Positions 13,842 to 23,566 of a DNA stretch of 64,000 nucleotides are shown here, in pieces (position 1 is the first letter of the stretch; each line of letters opens with the position of its first letter). The position numbers and the translations under genes are program-made. Below the pieces are notes generated by a model. The model had not been told where the DNA came from and did not search any database. It saw only the letters and a program-made list of their open reading frames with translations. Source of the stretch: Streptomyces alanosinicus (lineage in GTDB: Bacteria > Actinomycetota > Actinomycetes > Streptomycetales > Streptomycetaceae); contig NZ_BMVG01000029.1 of the NCBI RefSeq assembly GCF_014650595.1, forward strand, positions 1 through 64,000, read 5' to 3'.

Positions 13842-14743
13842 GCGTGGACAGGGGTATCGGTGCAGATGCCACGGAAGGCGCCGCCTCCCAGGTGGCCTCC
13901 GGTGCGGTGAGCGACAGTCCCGCGAACCGGCTGCAGGCGCTGTTCGAGGGCCACCGGCTGACGCCGACCCAGCGCCGGATCGCGCACAGCATGGTGCGCA
14001 GGGCCGCCGACGTGCCCTTTCTGTCCAGCGTGGAGCTGGCCGAGCTGGCCGGCGTCAGCCAGCCGTCGGTGACCCGGTTCGCCGTCGCGCTCGGCTTCGA
14101 CGGCTATCCGGCGCTGCGCCGGCATCTGCGCGAGGTCGTGCCCGCCGAACCGGCCGCCGAGGCGGGTGCCTTCAACGAGTACCAGCAGGCCGTCAAGGCC
14201 GAGATCGAGAACCTGCGGCACCTCGCCGACCTGCTCGCCGACCCGCGCCCGGTGCAGAAGGCCGGCCGGATCCTCGCCGCCTCCCGCCCGCTGCCGGTGC
14301 TCGGCCTGCGCGCGGCCGCCTCCCAGGCGTACGGCTTCGCCTACTTCGCCGCCAAGGTCCACCCGGACGTCCGGCTGCTCGACGAGGGCGGCACGATGGT
14401 CCAGGACCGGATCGACGCCGCCGTCCGCGCGGGCGCCTCCGCGCTGCTGTGCTTCGCGCTGCCCCGGCATCCGCGCGAGGTCGTCGACACCCTCGCCTAC
14501 GCCAAGGACATGGGCCTGACCACCGTCACCGTCGCCGACTCCGCGTTCGCGCCGGTCGCGGGGCACTCCGATCTGCTGCTGCCCGCCGCCGTCGGCACCG
14601 GGCTCGCCTTCGACACCGCGTGCGCGCCGATGCTGCTCGGACGGGTGCTGCTGGAGGCGGTCTGCGACGATCTTCCCGAGGCGCAGGCCCGGCTGGAGGA
14701 GTTCGACGCGAAGGCCGCGGCGCGGGGCCTGTTCGTGGAGTGA
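13838..14743 (+). CDS. RpiR/MurR-family regulator with SIS domain
   Basis: 301 residues. Residues about 28-105 form the RpiR helix-turn-helix (LTPTQRRIAHSMVRRAADVP, ELAELAGVSQPSVTRFAVAL, LGFDGYPALRRHL). Residues about 140-275 are a SIS domain (LPVLGLRAAASQAYGFAYF, ASALLCFALPRHPREVVDTL), usually binding a phosphosugar or another small ligand. The start overlaps the stop of the lyase-like gene (ATGA). Next to hut genes, control of histidine catabolism is a reasonable inference: an inverted repeat TCTATTCA-N13-TGAATAGA lies before hutU, and TGTGAATAG occurs before the lyase-like gene. Direct proof of either site is lacking. Confidence 0.85.
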   Translation: MSVDRGIGADATEGAASQVASGAVSDSPANRLQALFEGHRLTPTQRRIAHSMVRRAADVPFLSSVELAELAGVSQPSVTRFAVALGFDGYPALRRHLREVVPAEPAAEAGAFNEYQQAVKAEIENLRHLADLLADPRPVQKAGRILAASRPLPVLGLRAAASQAYGFAYFAAKVHPDVRLLDEGGTMVQDRIDAAVRAGASALLCFALPRHPREVVDTLAYAKDMGLTTVTVADSAFAPVAGHSDLLLPAAVGTGLAFDTACAPMLLGRVLLEAVCDDLPEAQARLEEFDAKAAARGLFVE

Positions 14744-14810
14744 CCTGCCCGCGGGCGCGCTCTCAGACTCGTCTCACGTTCCCTCGTTACCGTGCCCGGC
14801 CGACAGCACT

Positions 14811-14857
14811 GTGCCGGTACGGCGGACGGTGCCGGTACGAAGAGACGGTGCCGGTAC
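14811..14857 (+). repeat. Three direct repeats GTGCCGGTAC upstream of a membrane-protein gene
   Basis: GTGCCGGTAC occurs at 14811, 14829 and 14848, with spacings of 18 and 19 bp. Copies two and three extend to GGTGCCGGTACGAAGAG. The array ends at the ribosome site of the next gene. Confidence 0.65.
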
Positions 14858-14873
14858 GAAGAGGAGGCGGATC

Positions 14874-15497
14874 GTGGCGCGCGGAGGACGCGGAGGACAG
14901 GGACTGGCCCGGGTGGCCGTCGTCGTACGGGCCGGGGCGGCTCCGCTGTGGTGGTTCGGGGTGTGCGCCGCGGGGATCGGGGTGCTGCCGCCCGGGGTGA
15001 CCGGCCGCCGGATCGGGGTGCTCACCGGTGCCGCGCTGTTCCTCGTCGGCATGGCGGTCGTGGCACTGGTGCGCCGGGGTCGGTACGTCGCCCTTGCCCG
15101 CGGCGCGGCCCGCGCGGGCAAGTACGACGTACTGCAGGACCGGGCGGTGACCGTGCGCAACTGGCGGCGGGGCCACCGCTGGTGGCTGCTGGCGGCCTCC
15201 GTCGTCGCGCTCGGCTCGTCCTTCGCGCTGCCCGCCGCCGGCGGCATGCTGCTCGCCGGTCTCGGCACCGGGCTGCGGCTGAAGGCCGCCTGGCTCGGGC
15301 GGCGCGAGCGCGCCGAGGAGACACTGCTGTGGGTGCGCGTCGACTGGCTCGACCGGCGTGGTGGACGCCCGGCGGGCAAGGCCGTCAAGGGCCTGCGCGG
15401 CACGGGCGTCGCGGCCGGCGACGCGGCCCCGGGCGGGGCCCGCCGCCGTACCGCCGAGCTGGTCCCGGTCTCCCGGGACTTTCGCAACACGCCCTAG
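14874..15497 (+). CDS. Hypothetical membrane protein
   Basis: GTG 14874 follows GAGGAGGCGG by three nt; the upstream open frame consists of repeat DNA and is not favoured. The product has 207 residues. Hydrophobic segments at about residues 20-62 (APLWWFGVCAAGIGVLPPG and LTGAALFLVGMAVVALV) and 105-135 (WWLLAASVVALGSSFALPAA, GGMLLAGLGTGL) suggest four helices in two hairpins. They are joined by a basic cytosolic loop (RRGRYVALARGAARAGKYDV). The C-terminus is cytosolic and basic. No function can be assigned. It is convergent with, and overlaps by 4 bp, the roadblock-operon gene ending at 15494. Confidence 0.7.
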   Translation: MARGGRGGQGLARVAVVVRAGAAPLWWFGVCAAGIGVLPPGVTGRRIGVLTGAALFLVGMAVVALVRRGRYVALARGAARAGKYDVLQDRAVTVRNWRRGHRWWLLAASVVALGSSFALPAAGGMLLAGLGTGLRLKAAWLGRRERAEETLLWVRVDWLDRRGGRPAGKAVKGLRGTGVAAGDAAPGGARRRTAELVPVSRDFRNTP

Positions 15498-15868
15498 ATC
15501 TCCAGTTCCTGCTCGATCTTCTTCAGCTGGTGACGGGCCATCGCCAGGTTGGCCCGGGAGGAGTCGAGGACCAGGTAGAGGAACAGGCCGTTGCCGCCGC
15601 GGCTCTTGAGCAGGCGGATCAGGTGGTACTGGTCCGAGAGCGTGATCAGGACGTCCTCGATCTCACCCTTGAGGCCCAGCATCTCCATCGTGCGCATCTT
15701 GGCGCGGATCACATCCGTGTTCCCGGCCGCGGCCACGTTCATGTCGAAGCTCTTGCTGCCGCCCAACGTGCCCAGCGCCATGCCGCTGGTGTAGTCGACG
15801 AGCGCGACGCCGGTGGCGCCCTCGACGGAGGTCAGCGCCTCTTTCAGGGCCGTCTCGGTGTTTGCCAT
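15494..15868 (-). CDS. Roadblock/LC7-like protein, last gene of the operon
   Basis: 124 residues with a roadblock/LC7-type alpha-beta layout: helix ALKEALTSVEGATG, strand VALVDYTSGMALGTLG, helix NVAAAGNTDVIRAKMRTMEM, strands VLITLSDQYHLIRLL and LFLYLVLDSSRANLAMARHQL. It resembles the protein encoded at 17211-17597 closely in layout (same ALVDxTSGxALGT and xxxYHLxR elements). Such proteins usually bind small GTPases or scaffold signalling complexes; no GTPase gene is nearby. It is the fourth gene of a minus-strand operon starting at 17597, 10 bp after its neighbour. Confidence 0.7.
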   Translation of the reverse strand: MANTETALKEALTSVEGATGVALVDYTSGMALGTLGGSKSFDMNVAAAGNTDVIRAKMRTMEMLGLKGEIEDVLITLSDQYHLIRLLKSRGGNGLFLYLVLDSSRANLAMARHQLKKIEQELEI

Positions 15869-15878
15869 GGTGATCCTC

Positions 15879-16364
15879 TCAACTGTCGGTTGTGGTGCGT
15901 GCGGTACCGGCGCGTGGTGTGCGCGTGCTCCGGGCGCGTGCGGGTGTGGTCGCGGGGGGCCGGCGTACGGCCTGTGCCGTGGCCTCGGCGGCGTCGAGCA
16001 GCTCTCCGACGCGGGCGCCGGCCCGGCGGCCTTCCAGGTGCAGCCGGCCGACGTTGACCCGGTCCTGGGCGAGCAGGGTCAGTACGGCGGTGCGGCCGGC
16101 CGCGTAGGTGGCGACATAGCCGCGCTCGCCGCGCACCAGCAGCTCCCGGAAGCCGCCGTGCCCGGTGGCGTCGGTGACCCGGACGGCGACGCCGAGCGCG
16201 GCGGCGGTCAGGGCCGAGAGGCCCTCCGGGTCGACTCCGGGCGTGTCATGGGCGACGACGAGACCGTCGACGCCGGCCGCCAGGGCCCCGGTGAGCTGCG
16301 GTACCCGGCTGCGCAGCCGGTGCAGCTCGTCCAGGACGGCCTGGAGGTCCTCCTCGGACACCAT
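15879..16364 (-). CDS. Roadblock/LC7 domain protein
   Basis: The start at 16364 (ATG GTG TCC GAG) is preceded by GAGGAGAG; the longer upstream frame is unsupported. The 161-residue product has a clear roadblock/LC7 core in residues 1-115: LQAVLDELHRLRSRVPQLTG, GVDGLVVAHDTPGVDPEGLS, ALTAAALGVAVRVTDATGHG and YVATYAAGRTAVLTLLAQ. The tail is basic and low in complexity (RRPPATTPARARSTRTPRAG). Streptomyces conservons contain comparable roadblock proteins beside a GTPase and a histidine kinase, but neither is found here, so this is another arrangement. Confidence 0.75.
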   Translation of the reverse strand: MVSEEDLQAVLDELHRLRSRVPQLTGALAAGVDGLVVAHDTPGVDPEGLSALTAAALGVAVRVTDATGHGGFRELLVRGERGYVATYAAGRTAVLTLLAQDRVNVGRLHLEGRRAGARVGELLDAAEATAQAVRRPPATTPARARSTRTPRAGTARTTTDS

Positions 16365-16395
16365 CAGCTCTCTCCTCTCGGCGGGGCGGTGCCGT

Positions 16396-17214
16396 TCAAA
16401 GCGCCTCCAGTGCATCCCTGAGCCTCTTCAGCAGCGCGATGTCGGGGTCGGTGACCGGGGGTGGGGGCAGCGGGGAAGGCGCCGTCACACGGGGTTCCGG
16501 CGGGTGGGGTGCCAGCGGGGTGACATGGCCGGCCGCCGCGAGCCGGCGCACGTCGACCAGCGTGTGGAAGGCCTGCCGGCCCAGGTTCCGGGCGATCCCG
16601 ACGGCCGTGCGGACACCGTCCACGCGGTCCAGGACCGCCCGCTGCCGGGGCGTGACGGGCGCGGCGCGCGCGGGGTCCGTGCGGATCAGCGGGGCGCCGT
16701 CGGCGGCCGGGTCGGGCCACAGCCGGTGCAGCAGCAGCCGGCGGCGCAGCGTCTCCCGTTCGAGGGCGACGACCGGCACCGAGGGCAGCGGGCCGACGCG
16801 GGGCGTGTTGTCGTAGCGGAAGCGGCCCGGGGTGCTGCTCGGGGCCAGGGTGAAGTACCCGGCGTCGTACACCGCGTCCAGATGGCACAGCTCCAGCGCG
16901 CCCGCGGGCAACAGCCCCTCGTCCAGCAGGAGTTCGGCGGCCCGCAGCGGGCCGGACGCGCGGGCGGCGGCCCGCTGCCAGGCGGCGCTCGCGAGGGTGC
17001 CGTGGGCCGTGAGGAGCACATCGAGTCCGGGGGCGAACGGGCTCTCGGCGTGTACCACCCGGCCCTCGGCGAGATACAGGGTGCCGTGCTCACGGACCAG
17101 GATGCCGGTGGCCCGCTCCTCGGCGAGCCGGGTCAGCATCGGCGACAGCGCCCGGCCGGCCGTTTTGTCCCGCACCGGCAGAGGAGGCGGCGTAGGTATC
17201 TGCACCAGGGTCAT
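16396..17214 (-). CDS. DUF4388/PATAN-like protein of the roadblock operon
   Basis: The start at 17214 overlaps the stop of the upstream gene (ATGA), so translation is coupled. Residues about 25-110 resemble the DUF4388/PATAN module of bacterial signalling proteins: LTRLAEERATGILVREHGTL, YLAEGRVVHAESPF. The rest (272 residues in total) is helical and Arg rich, with a winged-helix-like part near residues 185-235 (TPRQRAVLDRVDGVRTAVGI, LVDVRRLAAAGHVTPL). A Pro-rich linker and a short helix end the protein. PATAN modules are thought to mediate protein contacts; a transcriptional role is possible. It lies between roadblock genes. Confidence 0.6.
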   Translation of the reverse strand: MTLVQIPTPPPLPVRDKTAGRALSPMLTRLAEERATGILVREHGTLYLAEGRVVHAESPFAPGLDVLLTAHGTLASAAWQRAAARASGPLRAAELLLDEGLLPAGALELCHLDAVYDAGYFTLAPSSTPGRFRYDNTPRVGPLPSVPVVALERETLRRRLLLHRLWPDPAADGAPLIRTDPARAAPVTPRQRAVLDRVDGVRTAVGIARNLGRQAFHTLVDVRRLAAAGHVTPLAPHPPEPRVTAPSPLPPPPVTDPDIALLKRLRDALEAL

Positions 17215-17597
17215 CCCAGCACCAGCCGGGCCGCCATCTCGCCGAGCCGGATCCGGGCGAGGGCGAGGTTGCCCTCCTCGCGGCCGAGCCACAGATGCAG
17301 GAAGACGCTGCTGTCGAAGGACGTGTCCACGAACCGCAGCAGGTGGTAGCTGTCGTGATTGCTGACGATCACGTCCTCGACGGGCGGGCGCCCGTCATCG
17401 CTCCGGGCCGCGAAGGCGCCGTGCTCGGCGGCCATCCGGGCCAGTTCGGCGGCCTCCGCGGCGGTCGTCTCGTGATCGCCGCCGGGCGCGTCCCCGACCG
17501 TGCCGAGGGCGAGTCCGCTCGTCCAGTCCACCAGTGCCGCGCCCCGCGCACCGGGCAACCGCATCGCTGCCAGCAGACACTCGTCGATTCCGGGCAC
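17211..17597 (-). CDS. Roadblock/LC7-like protein, first gene of the operon
   Basis: 128 residues from GTG 17597 with GGGAGGGGAG upstream. The pattern matches the gene at 15494-15868: LPGARGAALVDWTSGLALGT, helix TAAEAAELARMAAEHGAF, strand VEDVIVSNHDSYHLLRFV, then FLHLWLGREEGNLALARIRL. It therefore looks like a divergent duplicate. As first gene it sets the promoter of the four-gene operon, which must lie in 17598-17750. That region contains no recognised operator. The stop overlaps the start of the DUF4388-like gene. Confidence 0.7.
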   Translation of the reverse strand: MPGIDECLLAAMRLPGARGAALVDWTSGLALGTVGDAPGGDHETTAAEAAELARMAAEHGAFAARSDDGRPPVEDVIVSNHDSYHLLRFVDTSFDSSVFLHLWLGREEGNLALARIRLGEMAARLVLG

Positions 17598-17776
17598 CGT
17601 GGCTCCCCTCCCGCCTGGGAATCCGGTTGAGTGACAGCGACACTACGCAACGTGTGCGCGGGAGGAGGAGCCTTTGGCATTTTCCAGTGGAACATGCGTC
17701 CGGGGTACTAGTGTTGGTCAACTGACGTGTGTGCCAGGTGAGTTGATCCATTCGTTCGAGGGGCGCCCGGCGTGCG

Positions 17777-19180
17777 TCAACGGCTGCCGGACGCCCGGAG
17801 GGTGGTGAGTGCGTCCGCGTGCGCCCCGCCGGACTCCGCCACCACCTCGTCGACGGTCTGCGGCTCCCGTACGGTCGCGAAGGTGACGCCGCCCGAGCCG
17901 TCCGGCGCGAAGCCGTGGATGCCGGGCCGGGCAAGGGAGTTGTAGGCGTAGTGGTGGGCGAAGTAGTACGCGCCCGTGTCCAGCGCCGCCGCGAAGTCGC
18001 CCTGTTCCAGCAGGGGCAGTGCGCGCCCCTCGGCGAGCAGATCGCCGGAGAAACAGGCCGGCCCGGCCACGTCCTGCACCACCTCGGGCCCCGGCTTCGG
18101 CCGCCCCTTGGCGTCGTACGCGGCGATCCTGAGCGGCCATGCCTGCGGCGCGTACACGGTGCGCGTCGCCACCTGCACGCCCGCGTGCGTCACCGCGATC
18201 CGCCGCCCGCCCGCGCTCTTGGCGTACTCCACCCGGGCCACCACCGTCCCCTGCTTGGCCAGCAGCGACCGCCCGAACTCGGTCACCAGCCCGTACCGCC
18301 CGTCGAACAGCCCCGGCACCTCGGCGGCCAGCAGCCGGGCATGGTCCGCGTACGACGGCGCGGTCGCCTCGCCCGCGAAGTTCACCGGCAGCCCGCCGCC
18401 GATGTCGAGCGTGTCGATCTGCCGCCCGCCCGCCCGCTCGTTGATCTCCTCCGCGAGCGCGTACGTCTCCGCCACGCCGCGCGCCAGCAGCGCCGGCGGG
18501 ATGCCCTGCGAGCCGGTGTGCGCATGCAGCCGGGTCAGCCAGGGCCGCTCCAGGTACGCCCGTACGACCCACTCGCGCGCCCCCTCGTCGCGCAGCGCCA
18601 CCCCGAACTTCGAGGTCGGCGTCGCCGTCGAGGTGGCCCCGATGGTGCCGCCGCCGATCTGCGGGTTGACCCGGATGCCGAGCGGGGACCGGGTGGGGGC
18701 CGTGCGCACGAGGGCGTCCAGGCGGTCCAGCTCCTGCGGGTTGTCGGCGTTCACGGCGATGCCCAGCGCCAGCGCCTCGCGCAGCTCCGCCGGGGTCTTC
18801 GCCGGGGAGTCCAGCACCGTCCGCGCGGCCGGCACCCCGGCCGCCCGGGCCAGCGCCAGCTCGCCGGGGCTCGCCACCTCCGCGCCGATGCCCGCTTCAT
18901 GCAGCAGCCGCAGCACCGGCACCAGCGGGGTCGCCTTCACCGCGAAGGCGTGCAGCACCGGCGTCCCGGGCGCCACGACCGCGTCGAACGCCGCCCGCAG
19001 GGCCGCCGCCGACTCCTGGATCCCGGTCACGTCGAGCAGCCCGACCACGGCCGCGTCCGGCCCCAGCAGCCCCTGCTCCACGGCGGCCCGCACCGCCTCG
19101 TCCCGCCGGGCGGCGCGCTGCCGCGCCTCGCTGTCCCTGCTGCCCCCGCTGTCCCCGATGCCCCCGGTGTCCCGCTCCAC
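17777..19180 (-). CDS. PLP-dependent decarboxylase of the DAP/ornithine type III fold
   Basis: 467 residues with the alanine-racemase-type barrel and C-terminal beta domain of meso-diaminopimelate decarboxylase relatives. The PLP lysine is Lys82 in HAFAVKATPL. Others are HTGSQG (barrel His), DIGGGLPVNF (glycine loop for phosphate), VTEFGRSLLAKQG, and GPACFSGD with the active-site Cys of the second subunit. It is longer than LysA at the N-terminus, with a polar extension of about 30 residues, and differs enough that the substrate is uncertain. It is divergent from hutU and shares its upstream region, including the inverted repeat at 19266-19294. Link to histidine catabolism is inference. Confidence 0.8.
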   Translation of the reverse strand: MERDTGGIGDSGGSRDSEARQRAARRDEAVRAAVEQGLLGPDAAVVGLLDVTGIQESAAALRAAFDAVVAPGTPVLHAFAVKATPLVPVLRLLHEAGIGAEVASPGELALARAAGVPAARTVLDSPAKTPAELREALALGIAVNADNPQELDRLDALVRTAPTRSPLGIRVNPQIGGGTIGATSTATPTSKFGVALRDEGAREWVVRAYLERPWLTRLHAHTGSQGIPPALLARGVAETYALAEEINERAGGRQIDTLDIGGGLPVNFAGEATAPSYADHARLLAAEVPGLFDGRYGLVTEFGRSLLAKQGTVVARVEYAKSAGGRRIAVTHAGVQVATRTVYAPQAWPLRIAAYDAKGRPKPGPEVVQDVAGPACFSGDLLAEGRALPLLEQGDFAAALDTGAYYFAHHYAYNSLARPGIHGFAPDGSGGVTFATVREPQTVDEVVAESGGAHADALTTLRASGSR

Positions 19181-19265
19181 GGTCTCTCCCCTCGTCTGGG
19201 TCGCCTGTGCATCCAGCCAAACACCGGCGGCGCGCGGACGGGCTCGGCCAGATGTATTGACTAGT

Positions 19266-19294
19266 TCTATTCAGGCCATCAGGATGTGAATAGA
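19266..19294. promoter_or_regulatory. Inverted repeat TCTATTCA-N13-TGAATAGA before hutU
   Basis: Perfect 8-bp arms at 19266-19273 and 19287-19294, 24 bp upstream of the hutU start codon. This is a probable operator. A TGTGAATAG half-site recurs upstream of the lyase-like gene (about 12283-12291). Confidence 0.6.
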
Positions 19295-19318
19295 GGCAGT
19301 AACAGGAGGAGGCAGACG

Positions 19319-20979
<1,661 letters not shown>

Positions 20980-20983
<4 letters not shown>

Positions 20984-22197
20984 CCTTCCACAGCATGTGG
21001 GCGGAGCTGCTGCCGATCGGCCGCAACTCCGCCTCCGGCGGCTACCGCCGCTATGCCTGGAGCGGGGCCGACGCCGACTGCCGGGCCTGGTTCAGGCAGC
21101 AGGCCGAGGACCGTGGGCTGGTCCACGAGGTCGACCGGAACGGGAATCAGTGGGCCTGGCTCGGGGACCCGGCCGCCGGGGACGCCGTCGTCACCGGGTC
21201 GCATCTGGACTCCGTGCCGGACGGCGGGGCCTTCGACGGGCCCCTCGGGGTCGTGTCCTCCTTCGCCGCGCTCGACGAACTGCGTGGCAGGGGCGTGCGG
21301 TTCACCAGGCCCCTCGCCCTCGTCAACTTCGGTGACGAGGAAGGGGCCCGGTTCGGGCTCGCCTGTGTCGGGTCGCGGCTCACCGCCGGGCAGTTGAGCG
21401 TCGAGCAGGCGCACCGGCTCACCGACGGGGACGGGATCAGCCTGCCGCAGGCCATGGAGGCCGCCGGGTACGACCCCGAGGGCATCGGAGCCGACCCGGA
21501 GCGGCTGGCCCGCATCGGCGCCTTCGTGGAACTGCACGTCGAGCAGGGCCGCGCGCTGGACCTGTCCGGCGACCGGGTCGGCATCGCCAGTGCCATCTGG
21601 CCGCACGGACGCTGGAGGTTCGACTTCCGGGGCGAGGCCAACCACGCCGGCACCACCCGGCTGGCCGACCGGCGCGACCCGATGCTGTCGTACGCCGAGA
21701 CCGTGCTCGCCGCCCGCCGGGAGGCCGAACTCGCGGGCGCCGTCGCCACCTTCGGGAAGATCGCCGTGGAGCCCAACGGGGTCAACGCGATCCCCTCCCT
21801 CGTGCGCGGCTGGCTCGACTCCCGCGCCGCCGACCAGGACACCCTGGACACGGTGGTCGGCGGTGTCGAGAAGGCGGCCCGGGAGTACGCGCACGCCCAC
21901 GGCATCGATCTCGACGTCGTGCGGGAGTCCTTCACCCCGGTCGTCGAGTTCGACCACGCCCTGCGCGACGAACTCGCCCGCATCCTCGGCAAGGACACCG
22001 AGCTGAAGGTGCCCGTCCTCGGGACCGGAGCCGGACACGACGCCGGAATCCTCTCCGGCAGCATTCCGACCGCCATGCTGTTCGTACGCAACCCCACCGG
22101 TGTCTCGCACTCCCCGGCCGAGTACGCCGCCGAGGACGACTGCGTGGCCGGGGTGCGTGCGCTCGCCGACGTACTGGAAGGGCTGGCCTGCAGGTGA
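20980..22197 (+). CDS. M20-family amidohydrolase (allantoate/N-carbamoyl amino acid hydrolase type) in the hut operon
   Basis: 405 residues of the M20 zinc hydrolase family related to allantoate amidohydrolase and N-carbamoyl-L-amino acid hydrolase. Metal and catalytic positions are seen in GSHLDSVPDGGAFDGPLGV (His, Asp), FGDEEGARFG (Glu pair), ELHVEQGRAL and GAGHDAGIL. A dimerisation part (RFDFRGEANHAGTTRLADRR) carries the typical HAGTT. The gene overlaps hutU by GTGA and hutF by GTGA. In this operon a deacylase for N-formyl-L-glutamate, the job of HutG, is the natural missing step, so that is a likely substrate; allantoate is the usual label but fits the setting poorly. Confidence 0.85.
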
Positions 22198-23546
22198 CCA
22201 GGGCGACCTACTGGCTGGAACACGCCTGGCGCGACACCACCGTCGAGCCGGGCGTGCTGCTCGATGTGGACGGCGGGCGGATCAGTGCCGTCCGCACCGG
22301 CGTCCCCACCCCGCCGCCCGGCGCCGAGGTGCTGCGCGGACTCACGCTGCCGGGGCTCGCCAACGCCCACAGCCACGCCTTCCATCGGGCGCTGCGCGGC
22401 ACCGTCCAGGTCGGCAGCGGCACCTTCTGGACCTGGCGCGAGGTGATGTACTCCGTCGCCGACCGTCTGACCCCGGAGACCTACCACGCCCTGGCGCGCG
22501 CGGTGTACGCCGAGATGGCCCTGGCCGGCATCACCTGTGTCGGCGAGTTCCACTACGTGCACCACGCGCAGGGCGGCACCCCCTACGCCGACCCCAACGC
22601 GATGGGCGAGGCACTGATCGACGCCGCCGCCGAGGCCGGCATCCGGATCACCCTCCTCGACACCTGCTATCTGTCCTCCGCCCTCTTGAACAAGCACAGT
22701 GGTGAGGCCCCCAACACCCACCAGCTGCGGTTCTCCGACGGCAGCGCGGAGGCCTGGGCGGCACGCTGTGCAGTTCTCAAGGAGCGGGATCACGCGCGGA
22801 TCGGGGCGGCGATCCACTCCGTACGGGCCGTGCCCGCCGGGCAGTTGGCGACCGTGGCGGGATGGGCGCAGGAGCGGCGGGCCCCGCTGCATGTGCATCT
22901 GTCGGAGCAGACCGCCGAGAACGACGCCTGCCTGGCCGCCCACGGCGTCACGCCCACCCGGCTGCTCGCCGACCACGGCGTCCTCGGGCCGCGCACCACC
23001 GGTGTGCACAGCACCCATCTCACCGACGAGGACATCGCCCTGCTCGGCGGCTCCGGCACCGGCACCTGTATGTGCCCGACGACCGAGCGGGACCTCGCCG
23101 ACGGCATCGGCCCCGCCGTCGCCCTCCAGCGGGCCGGCTCCCCGCTCTCCCTCGGCTCCGACAGCCACGCCGTCATCGACCTGCTCGAAGAGGCGCGCGC
23201 GATGGAGCTGGACGAGCGGCTGCGCACCCGCACCCGGGGCCACTGGACGGCGAACTCCCTGCTGCGGGCCGCCACCGTCGACGGCCACGCCGCCCTCGGC
23301 TGGGACGAGGCCGGCACCCTGGAGGCGGGCTCCCTCGCCGACTTCACGACGATCGCCCTCGACTCGGTCAGGACGGCGGGCACGCTGCCCAGGCTGGGCG
23401 CCGAGACGGCCGTCTTCGCGGCGACCTCGGCGGACGTACGGCATACCGTCGTGGGCGGCCGGCAGGTCGTACGCGACGGCGCGCACACGCTCGTACCCGA
23501 TGTGCCGCAGGCCCTCGCGCGGGCAGTCGAGGCCCTCCGCTCCTGA
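22194..23546 (+). CDS. hutF: Formimidoylglutamate deiminase
   Basis: 450-residue amidohydrolase that removes ammonia from N-formimino-L-glutamate to give N-formyl-L-glutamate. Motifs: LPGLANAHSHAFHRALRG (zinc His pair), GSGTFWTWREVMY, HVHLSEQTAENDACL (metal His and substrate-side residues), GVHSTHLTDEDI, and SLGSDSHAVIDLLEEAR with the catalytic Asp. GTG 22194 overlaps the preceding stop. Presence of HutF shows that the strain uses the five-step histidine route through formylglutamate rather than direct HutG cleavage. Confidence 0.95.
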   Translation: MTRATYWLEHAWRDTTVEPGVLLDVDGGRISAVRTGVPTPPPGAEVLRGLTLPGLANAHSHAFHRALRGTVQVGSGTFWTWREVMYSVADRLTPETYHALARAVYAEMALAGITCVGEFHYVHHAQGGTPYADPNAMGEALIDAAAEAGIRITLLDTCYLSSALLNKHSGEAPNTHQLRFSDGSAEAWAARCAVLKERDHARIGAAIHSVRAVPAGQLATVAGWAQERRAPLHVHLSEQTAENDACLAAHGVTPTRLLADHGVLGPRTTGVHSTHLTDEDIALLGGSGTGTCMCPTTERDLADGIGPAVALQRAGSPLSLGSDSHAVIDLLEEARAMELDERLRTRTRGHWTANSLLRAATVDGHAALGWDEAGTLEAGSLADFTTIALDSVRTAGTLPRLGAETAVFAATSADVRHTVVGGRQVVRDGAHTLVPDVPQALARAVEALRS

Positions 23547-23566
23547 CCACCACCCACGAGGACACC

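Noticed and set aside
15494..17597. Conservon (cvn) operon
   Set aside because: Conservons have a histidine-kinase-like CvnA and a GTPase CvnD; neither is found next to these roadblock genes.
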